64,000 nt of DNA from Dethiobacter sp. (GTDB taxonomy: Bacteria > Bacillota > Dethiobacteria > Dethiobacterales > Dethiobacteraceae). Of this stretch, positions 1 to 10,381 are shown piece after piece. The DNA lies in contig JAGXTL010000060.1 of assembly GCA_018333635.1 (NCBI GenBank), positions 1-64,000 of the forward strand, in the 5' to 3' direction. Position numbers and translations under genes: made by a program. The notes beneath the pieces were generated by a model, which was given only the letters and a program-made list of their open reading frames with translations, was not told where the DNA came from and did no database searches. Position 1 is the first letter of the stretch; every line of letters begins with the position of its first letter.

Positions 1-1158
1 AACAAGAACGCTTCTCATTTGCATGGTGCCTAACATCGCACGAAGAGTGGCAATAGGAAGATTGCTATGTTCGCTCCTGGTAATCCTCAGGCTCCCGTTC
101 TCATTCATAACAAACGTGCCGTCAGCTCGTCTGCTAATAAATTCCAGCGCTATGCTGCCCAATACCCTCCTGCCGCTTGAGTTTCTTTCCTCCGATATTT
201 GCAAGTCAGAGATAGCAACAATTTTCAGCTCTAAACCGGTAAAACCATTGCGGGCTAACCATAACCTGAGATTGTTTGCGATCACTAAATCTCTTTCATT
301 GACGCTGCTCCACCATGATGCCGGATTCGTCAGCTCTCGGCCGGCCAAATCTATTTGCTGTCTGTGCAAAGTGACTGCCCAGCCGTTTTGCGGATCAAAG
401 GGGTCTGTTTGGCTTGGCAAATATGTAAGCTGAGCCCCTCCCCAGACATTGATATTGCTCTCCGTAAATCCTCCGTTACTGGAAGAATACAGCGTCTCCG
501 CTAAAGCATTGTTGAAAAACAACACTTGCCCGCGAGTTTCCTCAACTGCCAAGGAGGTCCTGGACTCCCGGGGAAAACCTCCGTAAACCTGAAACTGCTG
601 CGTATCACCAATAACCTGATTTACGCGCCGCAAAGCAAAAGTCCGCGCGGCGACCGCCTGAGCCTTCAACGCCTCAATCGGCCAAGAGGCCGGCATTTCT
701 CGCGGCACAACGCCTTTGAGATAATCTTCCAATGGAAGCCTATTTATCGGGCGAATAAATTGCCCACTTTCAATAGTAAAAGTAATTTCTCCCAGATAAT
801 CAAGAATGGCAGTTGGGCTCTCAATTGTAATAAATGAATTAGTGTTATAGCTTAGAGGCCTTACTGTAAACGAATTCCCGTAACTGCCCAATCTTTCGCT
901 TCCCCTAAAAAGCACGAGTTCCGAGTTCTCTCTCCTCACCGTAAATCTCACATTTTGCTCCAGTCGGAGATTGTCGGCGCTGATTATATACTCGCCCACA
1001 ACGGCAAAAGTGACTGCTTCCCGATTTCCTAAAAAATTACTTAATCTCACCGCAATTTGAGGGTCGGAAGCAGCCACGCTTGCTTCCGCCTTTACAGTTA
1101 GGAGAAATGGGAACACAAGAATCACTGCCAGGAAAAATGAAACAACAGCCCTTTTCAT
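1..1158 (-). CDS. SpoIID/LytB-domain secreted protein, C-terminus cut by window edge
   Basis: About 386 codons are visible, read from ATG 1158 (ribosome site AGAGGGG just upstream) to base 1. The N-terminus is a signal peptide: MKR followed by a long hydrophobic stretch ending near AEA. The middle carries the SpoIID/LytB signature: LPLEDYLKGVVPREMPASWP, then EALKAQAVAARTFAL, then a later region with SSSNGG. In the family these proteins bind or cleave denuded peptidoglycan (SpoIID is a lytic transglycosylase in spore engulfment; LytB-type members modify amidases). This copy could be a vegetative or cortex-related paralogue. Nothing in the neighbourhood identifies it as spoIID itself. The family call is firm; the exact role is open. 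Confidence 0.85.
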   Translation of the reverse strand, partial: MKRAVVSFFLAVILVFPFLLTVKAEASVAASDPQIAVRLSNFLGNREAVTFAVVGEYIISADNLRLEQNVRFTVRRENSELVLFRGSERLGSYGNSFTVRPLSYNTNSFITIESPTAILDYLGEITFTIESGQFIRPINRLPLEDYLKGVVPREMPASWPIEALKAQAVAARTFALRRVNQVIGDTQQFQVYGGFPRESRTSLAVEETRGQVLFFNNALAETLYSSSNGGFTESNINVWGGAQLTYLPSQTDPFDPQNGWAVTLHRQQIDLAGRELTNPASWWSSVNERDLVIANNLRLWLARNGFTGLELKIVAISDLQISEERNSSGRRVLGSIALEFISRRADGTFVMNENGSLRITRSEHSNLPIATLRAMLGTMQMRSVLV

Positions 1159-1217
1159 AATACTGCTTCCCCTCTCTTACACACCTTTAACAAGCATTCT
1201 CAACAAGACAATCCCAC

Positions 1218-1835
1218 TTAACGTAAAAAAGGATTATATTTTTTTTCGTCGGCAATAGTCGTTTCCGGGCCGTGGCCTGGATAAGCAATGGTCAAATCTG
1301 GAAAAATGAGCAGTTTTTCTTTGATGGAAGAGATTAATTCCCCGTGGGAGCCGCCGGGCAGGTCGGTGCGGCCAACGGAACCGGAAAAAAGCGTATCACC
1401 GGTAAATAGTTTGCCATCCGCCAGCAAAGTAATCGAGCCTTTGGTATGTCCCGGCGTTTCAATCACATCCACCGTCAAATTTCCTACGGTAAGCTTATCC
1501 CCTTCTTTAATAAAACGATCCGGTTCGGCCAACTGCAATTTGCCGATAAAAACCGAAAGGCTGGCATGCGGTTTCTTGCACATTTCCCCGTCGGCTTCAT
1601 GGATCAGAATGGGCGCTCCGGTTGCTTGGCGCACTTCCTCATTAGCGCCTACATGGTCTACATGGCCATGGGTATTGACAATATATTTAACTGTTACGGC
1701 TGCATCTTCCACCATTTTTAAAATTTGCTTAGCCTCCGCGCCGGGATCAATGATTATACCTTCTTTAGTTTCAGCGCAGGCAATCAAATAACAATTAGCG
1801 GCAAAAGAACCTACTTCTCTTCTCCATAAAAGCAT
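1218..1835 (-). CDS. MBL-fold metallo-hydrolase, glyoxalase II-like
   Basis: A 205-residue hydrolase with the two-zinc metallo-beta-lactamase motif THGHVDH, the second ligand region GHTKGS, the bridging aspartate in FTGDTLF, and the last histidine in YPGHGPETT. Proteins of this compact YcbL/GloB-like type hydrolyse thioesters such as S-lactoylglutathione or related substrates, but the substrate cannot be read here. An upstream in-frame start exists. ATG 1835 is chosen because AGGGAGG lies 5 bases before it and the homologous region begins there. It follows metY on the same strand with about 120 bases between them. Confidence 0.85.
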   Translation of the reverse strand: MLLWRREVGSFAANCYLIACAETKEGIIIDPGAEAKQILKMVEDAAVTVKYIVNTHGHVDHVGANEEVRQATGAPILIHEADGEMCKKPHASLSVFIGKLQLAEPDRFIKEGDKLTVGNLTVDVIETPGHTKGSITLLADGKLFTGDTLFSGSVGRTDLPGGSHGELISSIKEKLLIFPDLTIAYPGHGPETTIADEKKYNPFLR

Positions 1836-1958
1836 GGCGGCCTCCCTGAGACAAAAATGAATTTGCAAGCCAAAGCGGATAAAATGGCTTTGCTAAAGTA
1901 TTTCCACAACCACAAGAAAAACCCTTTTTTCTTGACAAAAAGGAAGCAAATCCTGCTA

Positions 1959-3242
<1,284 letters not shown>

Positions 3243-3516
3243 TTATATTCCTCCTTGTTTGTTGACGTTTATTGGCAATAAGTAAACCTCTCTCGGAGAG
3301 AAGAGGCTGTGTTTCCTATCTGTTTACTATGTTAACAGCCGTTTAAGCTGCTGTCAAATATCTTTTTGCGCAGCCGATCGAACGAAAGACTGCCGGCTTC
3401 ATCCTGCCTTCAAGCAGTGAGCCGCTAAAAATATATCCGCAAAAAAAGAGATTCTTGCGGTATTTTATCAACTTAGATTATAATAAAAAGAAATTCTCCT
3501 AACTGGAGGTATTAAA
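3243..3516. promoter_or_regulatory. Divergent intergenic region, metY / serC
   Basis: This region separates two divergently read amino-acid genes. Visible items are an imperfect hairpin at 3287-3306 (CCTCTC...GAGAAGAGG) in the metY leader and a sigma-A type promoter for serC on the other side. No riboswitch consensus (S-box, T-box) was found by eye. The hairpin has no adjoining T-run toward metY, so it is not an obvious terminator. Confidence 0.4.
3455..3484 (+). promoter_or_regulatory. Probable sigma-A promoter of serC
   Basis: TTGCGG at 3455-3460 and a perfect TATAAT at 3479-3484 are separated by 18 bases. They lie about 30 bases before the serC start, with ribosome site TGGAGGT at 3504-3510. 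The assignment is by consensus only. Confidence 0.55.
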
Positions 3517-4599
3517 ATGGACCGTGTTTACAATTTCAACCCAGGCCCGGCCGCTCTCCCGCTTGCCGTGCTTGAAAAGGCTCATTCCACCTTTTTAAAC
3601 TATCGTGACACAGGCATGTCGGTGCTGGAGATATCTCACCGTTCAAAAGAATTCGAAGAGATTATCTACAGCGCGGAAGCACTATTTAAAGAACTGGCCG
3701 GTGTGGGAGACGATTACCGCGTGCTTTTTCTCCAAGGCGGTGCCAGCCTCCAGTTTAGCATGATCCCTCTAAACTTCCTCCGCGGCAAATCTGCAGATTA
3801 TGTGCTTACAGGACAGTTTGCGGAAAAAGCCTATGAAGAGGCCAAAAAAATCGCTGAAATTCGCGTGGCTGCTACGACGGCGGCCCAAAACTTTACCGAA
3901 ATTCCCCGTCAAAACGAATTGGCGCTAGACAGAGATGCTGCTTACCTGCATATTACCACCAACAACACTATTTTTGGCACTGAGTGGCACTACATTCCGG
4001 AGACATGCGGCGTCCCTTTAATAGCCGATATGTCCAGCGATATTTTTTCCCGCCCGCTTGATTACAGCAAATTTGCCTTAGTCTATGCAGGCGCCCAAAA
4101 AAATCTTGGTCCGGCCGGAGTAACCGTAGTATTGATCCGCAAAGAACTGCTCGAACAGGTACCCTCATCGCTGCCGAGCATGCTTCGCTATGATATTTAT
4201 GCTAAAAACGATTCCCTCTACAATACCCCGCCCACCTTTGGCGTCTATCTACTGAAACTGGTGCTGGAATGGCTGAAAGAAAAGGGCGGGCTAGCCTATA
4301 TCGGCAAATTTAATGCAGAAAAAGCGGCGCTTATTTATGAAGGAATTGACAGCAGCAATAATTTCTATCAGGGGCACGCCCGGCAAGACAGCCGCTCCTT
4401 AATGAACATTACCTTTCGTCTGCCGACGGCAGAGCTGGAAAAGCAATTCTTAACGCAAGCGGCGGCGGTGAAGCTTGTTGGGCTAAAAGGTCACCGCTCT
4501 GTTGGAGGCATACGTGCTTCCGTCTATAATGCCATGAGCAGTGAAGGCTGCGAAAAACTTGCTGAATTCATGGAAAGATTTCGTAAGCACCATGGCTGA
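3517..4599 (+). CDS. serC: Phosphoserine aminotransferase
   Basis: A 360-residue class V aminotransferase that converts 3-phosphohydroxypyruvate and glutamate to phosphoserine in serine synthesis. The family start YNFNPGPAALP is intact. The PLP lysine is at about residue 195 in YAGAQKNLGPAG, and the C-terminus has KGHRSVGGIRASVYNA, typical of SerC. The ATG has a good ribosome site. aspB follows 46 bases after its stop, so the two aminotransferases are probably co-transcribed. Unusually for this side of the origin, the pair is read against the presumed direction of the replication fork. No serA is present nearby. Confidence 0.95.
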   Translation: MDRVYNFNPGPAALPLAVLEKAHSTFLNYRDTGMSVLEISHRSKEFEEIIYSAEALFKELAGVGDDYRVLFLQGGASLQFSMIPLNFLRGKSADYVLTGQFAEKAYEEAKKIAEIRVAATTAAQNFTEIPRQNELALDRDAAYLHITTNNTIFGTEWHYIPETCGVPLIADMSSDIFSRPLDYSKFALVYAGAQKNLGPAGVTVVLIRKELLEQVPSSLPSMLRYDIYAKNDSLYNTPPTFGVYLLKLVLEWLKEKGGLAYIGKFNAEKAALIYEGIDSSNNFYQGHARQDSRSLMNITFRLPTAELEKQFLTQAAAVKLVGLKGHRSVGGIRASVYNAMSSEGCEKLAEFMERFRKHHG

Positions 4600-4645
4600 C
4601 AATAGGCACATTGACAAAAGCCCCGCAAAGGAGAGTGCGTACCCG

Positions 4646-5836
4646 ATGCTGTCAAGAAAAGCGCTGTCAATCACTCCCTCACCTACGCTGGCCATCGACG
4701 CCAAGGCAAAGCAGCTAAAAAGTGAGGGGATTGATGTAATCGGCTTTGGAGCCGGCGAACCGGACTTTGATACCCCGGATCATATTAAGGAAGCAGCTAT
4801 TAAAGCAATTGCCGGCGGCTTCACCAAGTATACCCCAGTCGCCGGTTCGCTTGATTTGCAGCAGGCGATTTGTCGAAAACTCCTGGAGGATAACGGCTTA
4901 TCTTATCAACCCGCCGAAATTGTCGTGAGCAATGGGGCAAAGCACTCCCTGACCAATATTTTTGCCGCGCTTCTAAATCCGGGCGACCAGGTGATTATTC
5001 CTGCGCCGTACTGGGTCAGCTATTCGGAGATAGTCAAACTAAACGACGGGGTGCCCGTAATTGTACAAACGCAGAAAAAGAATAGCTTTAAGCTTACCCG
5101 TCAGGAATTACTTGGCGCTCTAACGGAAAAAACTAAAGCGATTCTGATTAACAGCCCCAATAATCCCACAGGACAAGTCTATACCCGGGAAGAACTGGAA
5201 GCGGTGGCCGACGTTGCCGTGTCCCACAATTTATATGTAATCTCAGATGAAATCTACGAGAAATTAATCTACGGCAATTTTGCACATGTGAGCATCGCCT
5301 CCCTCAACGAGAAAATAAAAGATCTTACCATCGTGGTCAACGGTGTCTCCAAAACCTACTCTATGACCGGCTGGCGCATCGGCTATACCGCCTCCCGCAG
5401 GGAAATTGCCCAGATAATGAGCAGCGTACAAAGCCACGCCACCAGCAACCCTAATTCCATCGCCCAGAAGGCAGCGCTGGCTGCCATCACCGGCTCGCAG
5501 CAATGCGTGGCAGAGATGAGGACCGCGTTTGCCAAGCGACGAGACTATCTGGTGCAGCAAATTGCCTCCATCCCAGGACTCTCCTGTATTGAGCCGACCG
5601 GCGCTTTCTATGTTTTGATGGACACAAGCAGTCTGCTGGGCCGCAATTTTTTAGATAAGCAACTGACTGACAGCGCAAAATTCGCCGAGCTGCTTTTGGA
5701 ACACTTTCAGGTGGCAGTAGTGCCCGGCATCAGTTTCGCCGCCCCTACTTATGTGCGCCTGTCTTACACCGTTAGCATGGAGCAGCTCGTAAAAGGCATG
5801 GAGCGAATCGCCTCTTTTGTCAGAGCTCTCTCTTAA
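4646..5836 (+). CDS. aspB: Aspartate aminotransferase, class I
   Basis: A 396-residue fold-type I PLP aminotransferase beginning MLSRKALSITPSPT, the usual start of Bacillus/thermophile-type AspB. It has the substrate motif NSPNNPTG, the PLP lysine at about residue 236 in NGVSKTYSMTGWRIGY, and the C-terminal arginine in TYVRLSY. It transfers amino groups between aspartate/glutamate and their keto acids. Earlier in-frame ATGs at 4541 and 4592 overlap serC. ATG 4646 is preferred because AAGGAGA lies about 11 bases upstream and the family alignment starts there. The stop codon abuts a 48-bp palindrome that probably terminates transcription. Confidence 0.92.
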   Translation: MLSRKALSITPSPTLAIDAKAKQLKSEGIDVIGFGAGEPDFDTPDHIKEAAIKAIAGGFTKYTPVAGSLDLQQAICRKLLEDNGLSYQPAEIVVSNGAKHSLTNIFAALLNPGDQVIIPAPYWVSYSEIVKLNDGVPVIVQTQKKNSFKLTRQELLGALTEKTKAILINSPNNPTGQVYTREELEAVADVAVSHNLYVISDEIYEKLIYGNFAHVSIASLNEKIKDLTIVVNGVSKTYSMTGWRIGYTASRREIAQIMSSVQSHATSNPNSIAQKAALAAITGSQQCVAEMRTAFAKRRDYLVQQIASIPGLSCIEPTGAFYVLMDTSSLLGRNFLDKQLTDSAKFAELLLEHFQVAVVPGISFAAPTYVRLSYTVSMEQLVKGMERIASFVRALS

Positions 5837-5884
5837 CCATGGGGACGGTTCTGGTGGTTTCAACCACCAGAACCGTCCCCATGG
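5837..5884. repeat. Perfect 48-bp palindrome (REP-like family A)
   Basis: Two perfect 23-base arms run CCATGGGGACGGTTCTGGTGG... and its complement, around a 2-base centre at 5860-5861. It starts at the base after the aspB stop and contains the last codons and the stop of the convergent thiI. A partial copy of the same motif lies at 17200-17219. It can fold into a very strong hairpin on either strand and may serve as a bidirectional terminator, though no T-run follows. It resembles the REP-type palindromes that some tyrosine transposases mobilise; that link is an inference, and no such transposase is in this window. Confidence 0.8.
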
Positions 5885-7041
5885 TATAGGTAAACCTCTA
5901 CATTTGTCAGACTATTTTCTATTAGAGATTCAACGTCTAAAACAGTCTCTGCTTCTTCTACCTCAGCCAACTGCGGACGTGTGACAGGATATTCCGGCAA
6001 AAAAACGGTGCAGCAGTCTTCATAGGGAAGAACAGAAATTGGGTAGGTGTTAATCCGCTGGGCGATAATAACTATTTCTGTTTTATCGAGCGCAATAAGC
6101 GGACGAAAAACCGGCATGACTGTAACCCGCTCAATCACATTAATGCTTTCCATCGTCTGGCTGGCCACCTGCCCCAAGCTCTCTCCCGTGATCAGCGCTA
6201 AAGCGCCCTGCTGTTCCGCCAGCCGCTCTGCAATCCGCAGCATCATCCGGCGCATTAAGGTGATTGTCAGCCGCTCCGGCGTTTTCAAACGCAGTTCGCT
6301 TTGGATTTCTGTAAAGTGAACTAGATGCAGCTTAATCTTTCCACCGTAACGAGTCAGTTCGCGACACAAATCAAAAACTTTCTCCTTGGCTCGTTCACTG
6401 GTGAACGGATGACTGTGAAAATGAACGGCTTCCAGAGTAACCCCGCGTTTAAGCGCTAACCAGCCGGCCACCGGGCTGTCAATGCCGCCGGAAAGCAACA
6501 GCAGACCTTTGCCGGCAACCCCCACCGGCAGGCCGCCGGGACCCGGAATAGTTTGAGTGTAGAGATAGGCCTCGTGCTCCCGGATCTCAACCTCCAGCAC
6601 CGCCTCGGGAGTACGCACGTCTACCACCAAATCTGCCATCTCTGTCAACAGGTAAGCCCCCACTTCCCTGCTCACTTCCGGTGATTTTAGCGGAAACTGT
6701 TTGTTGGCCCTCCTTGTCTCCACCTTAAAACGCAAGCCAGGCCGTGCCACCGCAGCAAACTCCCGAAGCGCAACCAGTTTAATTGCCTCCAGCTCTAACG
6801 CGGCTATGGCCACCGGGCTAATGGAAACAATCCCAAATATTTGGGTTAAGCGGTTAAGCACGAGAGCCGGATCTCCGTCCAGCACTGCCACAAAATTACG
6901 ACTATGGGTTTGGTAAACTTTGCAGCGCGCCACCGTTTGCAAAGCTCTTTTTATGTTGGCGGTCAATCTATTTTCAAAAAATTTGCGGTTCTTTCCTTTT
7001 AGGCCGATTTCACCGTAACGAACCAGATACAATTCTTTCAT
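5860..7041 (-). CDS. thiI: tRNA 4-thiouridine synthase / sulfurtransferase ThiI
   Basis: A 393-residue enzyme that activates U8 of tRNA with ATP and accepts sulfur from a cysteine desulfurase. It also often feeds thiazole synthesis. It opens with LVRYGEIGLKGKNR of the ferredoxin-like N-terminal domain, followed by a THUMP domain. The PP-loop is SGGIDSPVAGW, with EDCCTVF later. It lacks the C-terminal rhodanese domain of the E. coli enzyme, as is usual in Firmicutes. iscS ends 9 bases upstream, giving the familiar sulfur-donor/acceptor pair. The last codons (HGDGSGG and the stop) are supplied by the 48-bp palindrome, so the natural C-terminus has been replaced. Confidence 0.95.
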   Translation of the reverse strand: MKELYLVRYGEIGLKGKNRKFFENRLTANIKRALQTVARCKVYQTHSRNFVAVLDGDPALVLNRLTQIFGIVSISPVAIAALELEAIKLVALREFAAVARPGLRFKVETRRANKQFPLKSPEVSREVGAYLLTEMADLVVDVRTPEAVLEVEIREHEAYLYTQTIPGPGGLPVGVAGKGLLLLSGGIDSPVAGWLALKRGVTLEAVHFHSHPFTSERAKEKVFDLCRELTRYGGKIKLHLVHFTEIQSELRLKTPERLTITLMRRMMLRIAERLAEQQGALALITGESLGQVASQTMESINVIERVTVMPVFRPLIALDKTEIVIIAQRINTYPISVLPYEDCCTVFLPEYPVTRPQLAEVEEAETVLDVESLIENSLTNVEVYLYHGDGSGG

Positions 7042-7050
7042 CCTGCCTGC

Positions 7051-8205
7051 CTACCTCCGCGTCACTCTCCGGATGCTCAAAACAGCAGCCTGTAGTTTCT
7101 CCAGCGCATAAACCAGCGCTTCTTCAGTATTTAACGGCGAGAAGCTAAAGCGCAGCGCCGCTTCAACATCTTTCTCCTTACGGCCCATGGCCAGCAGCAC
7201 ATGGCTTAACTCCGGTCGCCGCGAGTGACAAGCGGCGCCAGTAGAAATATAAACGCCCTCTTCTGCCAAGGCATGAACCAACACTTCACCCCGCGTACCT
7301 GCCACGCTAATATTAAGGATATGAGGGGCGCCTTCCTCCGAACTGTTCCAGCAGATATCCGGGATTGCCGCCAATATTCCCGCAGAAAAGTTCTTTTTCA
7401 GCTTGCTAAGGGCTAAGGCATGAGCAGACAGTTTGGCTGTGGCTAGGCGGGCTGCCTCGGCAAACCCTCCAATGCCGGCCATATTTTCCGTTCCGGGCCG
7501 CAAACCATCCTCCTGACCCCCGCCATGAAAAAAGGGCTCCATGTGAACTGCTTGGCGCTTGTATAAAGCGCCAACTCCTTTAGGACCGTGAAGTTTATGG
7601 GCAGAAAAAGTCACTAAATCTGCCTGCCAAAGTAGCGGTTGTACCGGTAATTTACCAAAGGACTGAACTGCATCAACATGAAAAAGCGTCTCGCTATTAT
7701 TCTTTTTAATCAGCGCGCCAATTTCCGCAAGCGGCTGAATTGCGCCCACTTCATTGTTAACGTGCATTACACTGACTAGCAGAGTGTCGGCTCGCATGGC
7801 ATCTGCGACCGCAGCAGGCGAGACTATGCCCTCTCTATCTACCGGCAGATAAGTAAGAGCAAACCCTTCCTGCTCCAGCAAGCGGCAGGCATAAAGCACT
7901 GACGGATGCTCCACCTGAGTAGTAACCAAGTGCAGACCTCGGCGCCGCAGGCGCCGAGCCACACCCATTACTGCCAAATTGTTTGCTTCCGTTCCGCCGG
8001 AGGTAAAGTAAATCTCACTTTCTTTAACACTGCAAGCGTCTGCCAGCGTACGCCGTGCCCTTCTTTTGATTTTTTCCGCCTCCACACCCATCCGGTGCAG
8101 CGAAGAAGGGTTGCCGTAGGTATCGGTGTGAATTTTGTGCATTACAGCAGCTACTTCCGGCAACACCGGTGTGGTAGCGCTATTATCCAGGTAAACCTCA
8201 CGCAT
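7051..8205 (-). CDS. iscS: Cysteine desulfurase, IscS/NifS family
   Basis: A 384-residue PLP enzyme that removes sulfur from cysteine as a persulfide. Seen: YLDNSATTPV at the start, EVGAIQP, the PLP lysine in FSAHKLHGPKG, and the persulfide-carrying cysteine in ISTGAACHS. The short loop around that cysteine fits the NifS-like class paired with ThiI. ATG 8205 is chosen because GGAGG lies 10 bases before it; the in-frame extension to 8262 is unsupported. It lies between the cyclophilin gene and thiI on the same strand, so it most likely supplies sulfur for tRNA thiolation. Confidence 0.94.
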   Translation of the reverse strand: MREVYLDNSATTPVLPEVAAVMHKIHTDTYGNPSSLHRMGVEAEKIKRRARRTLADACSVKESEIYFTSGGTEANNLAVMGVARRLRRRGLHLVTTQVEHPSVLYACRLLEQEGFALTYLPVDREGIVSPAAVADAMRADTLLVSVMHVNNEVGAIQPLAEIGALIKKNNSETLFHVDAVQSFGKLPVQPLLWQADLVTFSAHKLHGPKGVGALYKRQAVHMEPFFHGGGQEDGLRPGTENMAGIGGFAEAARLATAKLSAHALALSKLKKNFSAGILAAIPDICWNSSEEGAPHILNISVAGTRGEVLVHALAEEGVYISTGAACHSRRPELSHVLLAMGRKEKDVEAALRFSFSPLNTEEALVYALEKLQAAVLSIRRVTRR

Positions 8206-8279
8206 GGCGAAAGTTCCTCCAAAAGGCTGTAAGCTGTTCTCACAAAAGCCTTCTGCCGACATTAACTGAGCCTTTTCGG

Positions 8280-8807
8280 TTAGCTTTTTGCCAGCTTCTC
8301 TACTTGCCCATAATCGGCGCCGAAGGTCTCCACAGTAATCTTTTTGATTTGCTGATCCTCCAGCGGCTTATCAGCATAATCCCGCTTGACAGACACTATC
8401 CGGTCCACCACGTCCATTCCCTCGCTCACTTTGCCAAAGGCCGCATACTGTCCGTCTAGATGCGACGAGTCGGCCACCATAATAAAAAACTGTGACCCGG
8501 CTGAATTTGGAGCTGCCGTACGGGCCATGGAAATCACGCCCCGCTTATGCAGTATTGGATTAGGAACGCCGTTTTTGCTAAACTCCCCTTTAATGGTATA
8601 ACCAGGCCCACTCATCCCGGAACCTTGCGGGCAGCCCCCCTGGAGCATAAAGCCTGGAATAACACGATGAAAGATCAACCCATCATAGAAACCGTCTTTT
8701 GCAAGCGCAATAAAATTTTTTACTGTATTGGCAGCCGCCTGAATATCCAGCTCAACCGTAATAACGCCTCCGTCTGCCATTTCAATAGTTGCCACGGGGT
8801 TTTGCAC
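8280..8807 (-). CDS. Peptidyl-prolyl cis-trans isomerase, cyclophilin type
   Basis: About 175 residues of a single cyclophilin domain: TVKNFIALAKDGFYDGLIFHRVIPGFMLQGG, then GSQFFIMVAD and the FGKVSEGMDVVD segment, all conserved in the family. No signal peptide is seen, so it is probably cytoplasmic and acts on proline bonds during protein folding. The start is uncertain: GTG 8807 has GAGAGG nine bases upstream and is preferred; GTG 8816 touches the ribosome site. It reads toward iscS with about 75 bases between. Confidence 0.9.
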   Translation of the reverse strand: MQNPVATIEMADGGVITVELDIQAAANTVKNFIALAKDGFYDGLIFHRVIPGFMLQGGCPQGSGMSGPGYTIKGEFSKNGVPNPILHKRGVISMARTAAPNSAGSQFFIMVADSSHLDGQYAAFGKVSEGMDVVDRIVSVKRDYADKPLEDQQIKKITVETFGADYGQVEKLAKS

Positions 8808-8848
8808 ATTATCCACCCTCTCGCGTGATATTGCTAATTATTTGCCCC

Positions 8849-10273
8849 TTATTTTTGGGGGCGGCGGCCTCGTCCGACTGGCCTGGGTTTCCCTCCGTTA
8901 TTGTGCCGGTTATTTTTGAATCCTTCTCTTGGAAACTGTTGCGGCTTATTCGTCCAACGAGGCGCCTCTTCCGTCAGTTTAACCGGCGTGCTGTCAGGCT
9001 CCTTGGTAACCATCTTCAACGCAGCCGCCAGAAGAGTTGTTGCAGAATGTTCCTGCAGCAGTTCTTCTGCCAGCGGATTGTAAAAGGTTAACTCCTCACC
9101 TTCAATAATTCTCAGCAGTTTTTCCACTGCCAGACGCTGCTGCCCCTCTATTGCTTGCTGCATGGTGGGAACAGGGAGACGGGCAATTTTGCGCCTTGTC
9201 CCGTGCTCGATGGCTCTCAGCTGATTCCCTTCACGAGGGGTAACAAACGTCACCGCCATCCCGCTCTTGCCGGCGCGTCCTGTACGGCCGACGCGATGCA
9301 CATAGCTTTCCGGATCTTGAGGGATATCAAAGTTATAGACATGGGTGACACCGCTGATATCCAAGCCCCTGGCGGCCACATCGGTAGCTACTAACACATC
9401 AATGCTGCCGTCCCTGAATTGACGCATCACGCTGTCTCGGCGAGCTTGTGTCATATCTCCATGAATGCCCTCAGCAGAGTACCCCCGCTTATTTAATGCT
9501 TCATACAATTCATCTACCCGTCGCTTAGTCCGGCCAAAAACGATGGCAAGATCCGGAGACTGGGTATCTAAAAGCCGGCAAAGCACGTCAAACTTTTGTC
9601 TCTCCTCCAGAACCAAATGACTCTGCTCAGTATTAGGCACCGTTACTTCCTGCGAACGCACCGTAATCAGCTTAGCGTCTCGCATAAAGCGCCGGGCCAA
9701 CTGTTGAATTGCCGTCGGAATAGTAGCGGAAAACAGCAATGTCTGCCTATCCGTCGGCGTTTCCTTTAAAATAGCCTCAATGTCTTCGATAAAGCCCATA
9801 TTTAGCATTTCATCGGCTTCATCCAAGATTACTACTTTAATGTCGCTCAAACGAATTGTCCGGCGACGGATATGATCAAGCAGCCGACCCGGAGTTCCCG
9901 TAATAATCTGCGGATTCTTTTGTAACCCGCGAATTTGCCTGTTAATCTCCTGACCACCGTAAACCGGCAGCGTGCGAATTCCTTTGAACTGACCCAACTT
10001 GTTCAATTCTTCCGCCACCTGCACCGCCAACTCCCTGGTGGGAGTAACCACCAAAGCCTGCACAGATAAAACATTCCGCTGGAGCTTTTCTATCAGCGGC
10101 ACACCAAAAGCGGCTGTTTTACCGGTACCCGTATGTGCCTGTCCAATCAGGTCACGCCCTTCCAGCGCCGCCGGAATGGCCTGTTCCTGAATGGGGGTGG
10201 CTTCTTCGAAGCCCATCATGCTAACTGCCTTTAGTACTTCACTGCTTAGATTAAACTGTGAAAATAATGGCAT
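8849..10273 (-). CDS. DEAD-box ATP-dependent RNA helicase
   Basis: A 474-residue helicase with all DEAD-box motifs: Q motif [13 protein letters not shown], Walker [34 protein letters not shown] and [11 protein letters not shown] basic, Gly/Arg/Asn-rich tail ends in GRGRRPQK, as in CshA/DeaD-like enzymes that remodel ribosomal RNA or mRNA, often in the cold. It probably has its own transcript: a terminator for thrC lies just upstream, and the ribosome site GAGGGAGG precedes ATG 10273. It is placed as CshA-like by domain layout only. Confidence 0.92.
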   Translation of the reverse strand: MPLFSQFNLSSEVLKAVSMMGFEEATPIQEQAIPAALEGRDLIGQAHTGTGKTAAFGVPLIEKLQRNVLSVQALVVTPTRELAVQVAEELNKLGQFKGIRTLPVYGGQEINRQIRGLQKNPQIITGTPGRLLDHIRRRTIRLSDIKVVILDEADEMLNMGFIEDIEAILKETPTDRQTLLFSATIPTAIQQLARRFMRDAKLITVRSQEVTVPNTEQSHLVLEERQKFDVLCRLLDTQSPDLAIVFGRTKRRVDELYEALNKRGYSAEGIHGDMTQARRDSVMRQFRDGSIDVLVATDVAARGLDISGVTHVYNFDIPQDPESYVHRVGRTGRAGKSGMAVTFVTPREGNQLRAIEHGTRRKIARLPVPTMQQAIEGQQRLAVEKLLRIIEGEELTFYNPLAEELLQEHSATTLLAAALKMVTKEPDSTPVKLTEEAPRWTNKPQQFPREGFKNNRHNNGGKPRPVGRGRRPQK

Positions 10274-10348
10274 CTTTATTCCTCCCTCTAACTTTAAATT
10301 CTTCGCACACTGTGAAGTCAGTGACTGAAACTATGTCTGTCTGACCGG

Positions 10349-10375
10349 CAAAACCCCTCCGCACACGGGAGGGGC
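10349..10375 (-). terminator. Rho-independent terminator after thrC
   Basis: Seven-base GC stem CCCCTCC/GGAGGGG (10354-10360 with 10368-10374) followed on the minus strand by TTTTG. It lies 7 bases beyond the thrC stop codon. Confidence 0.8.
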
Positions 10376-10381
10376 CTGCTC

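Noticed and set aside
23-837. Plus-strand open frames at the left edge
   Set aside because: They are antisense to the SpoIID/LytB gene, which has a signal peptide, domain motifs and a ribosome site.
1176-1192. WalR-box-like TGTTAA-N5-TGTAAG before the SpoIID-like gene
   Set aside because: One half ends in G, against the consensus, and the site overlaps the ribosome-binding site with no -10 element in a suitable place.
3243-3516. SAM riboswitch or T-box upstream of metY
   Set aside because: None of the core sequences of either element is present; only a weak hairpin is seen.
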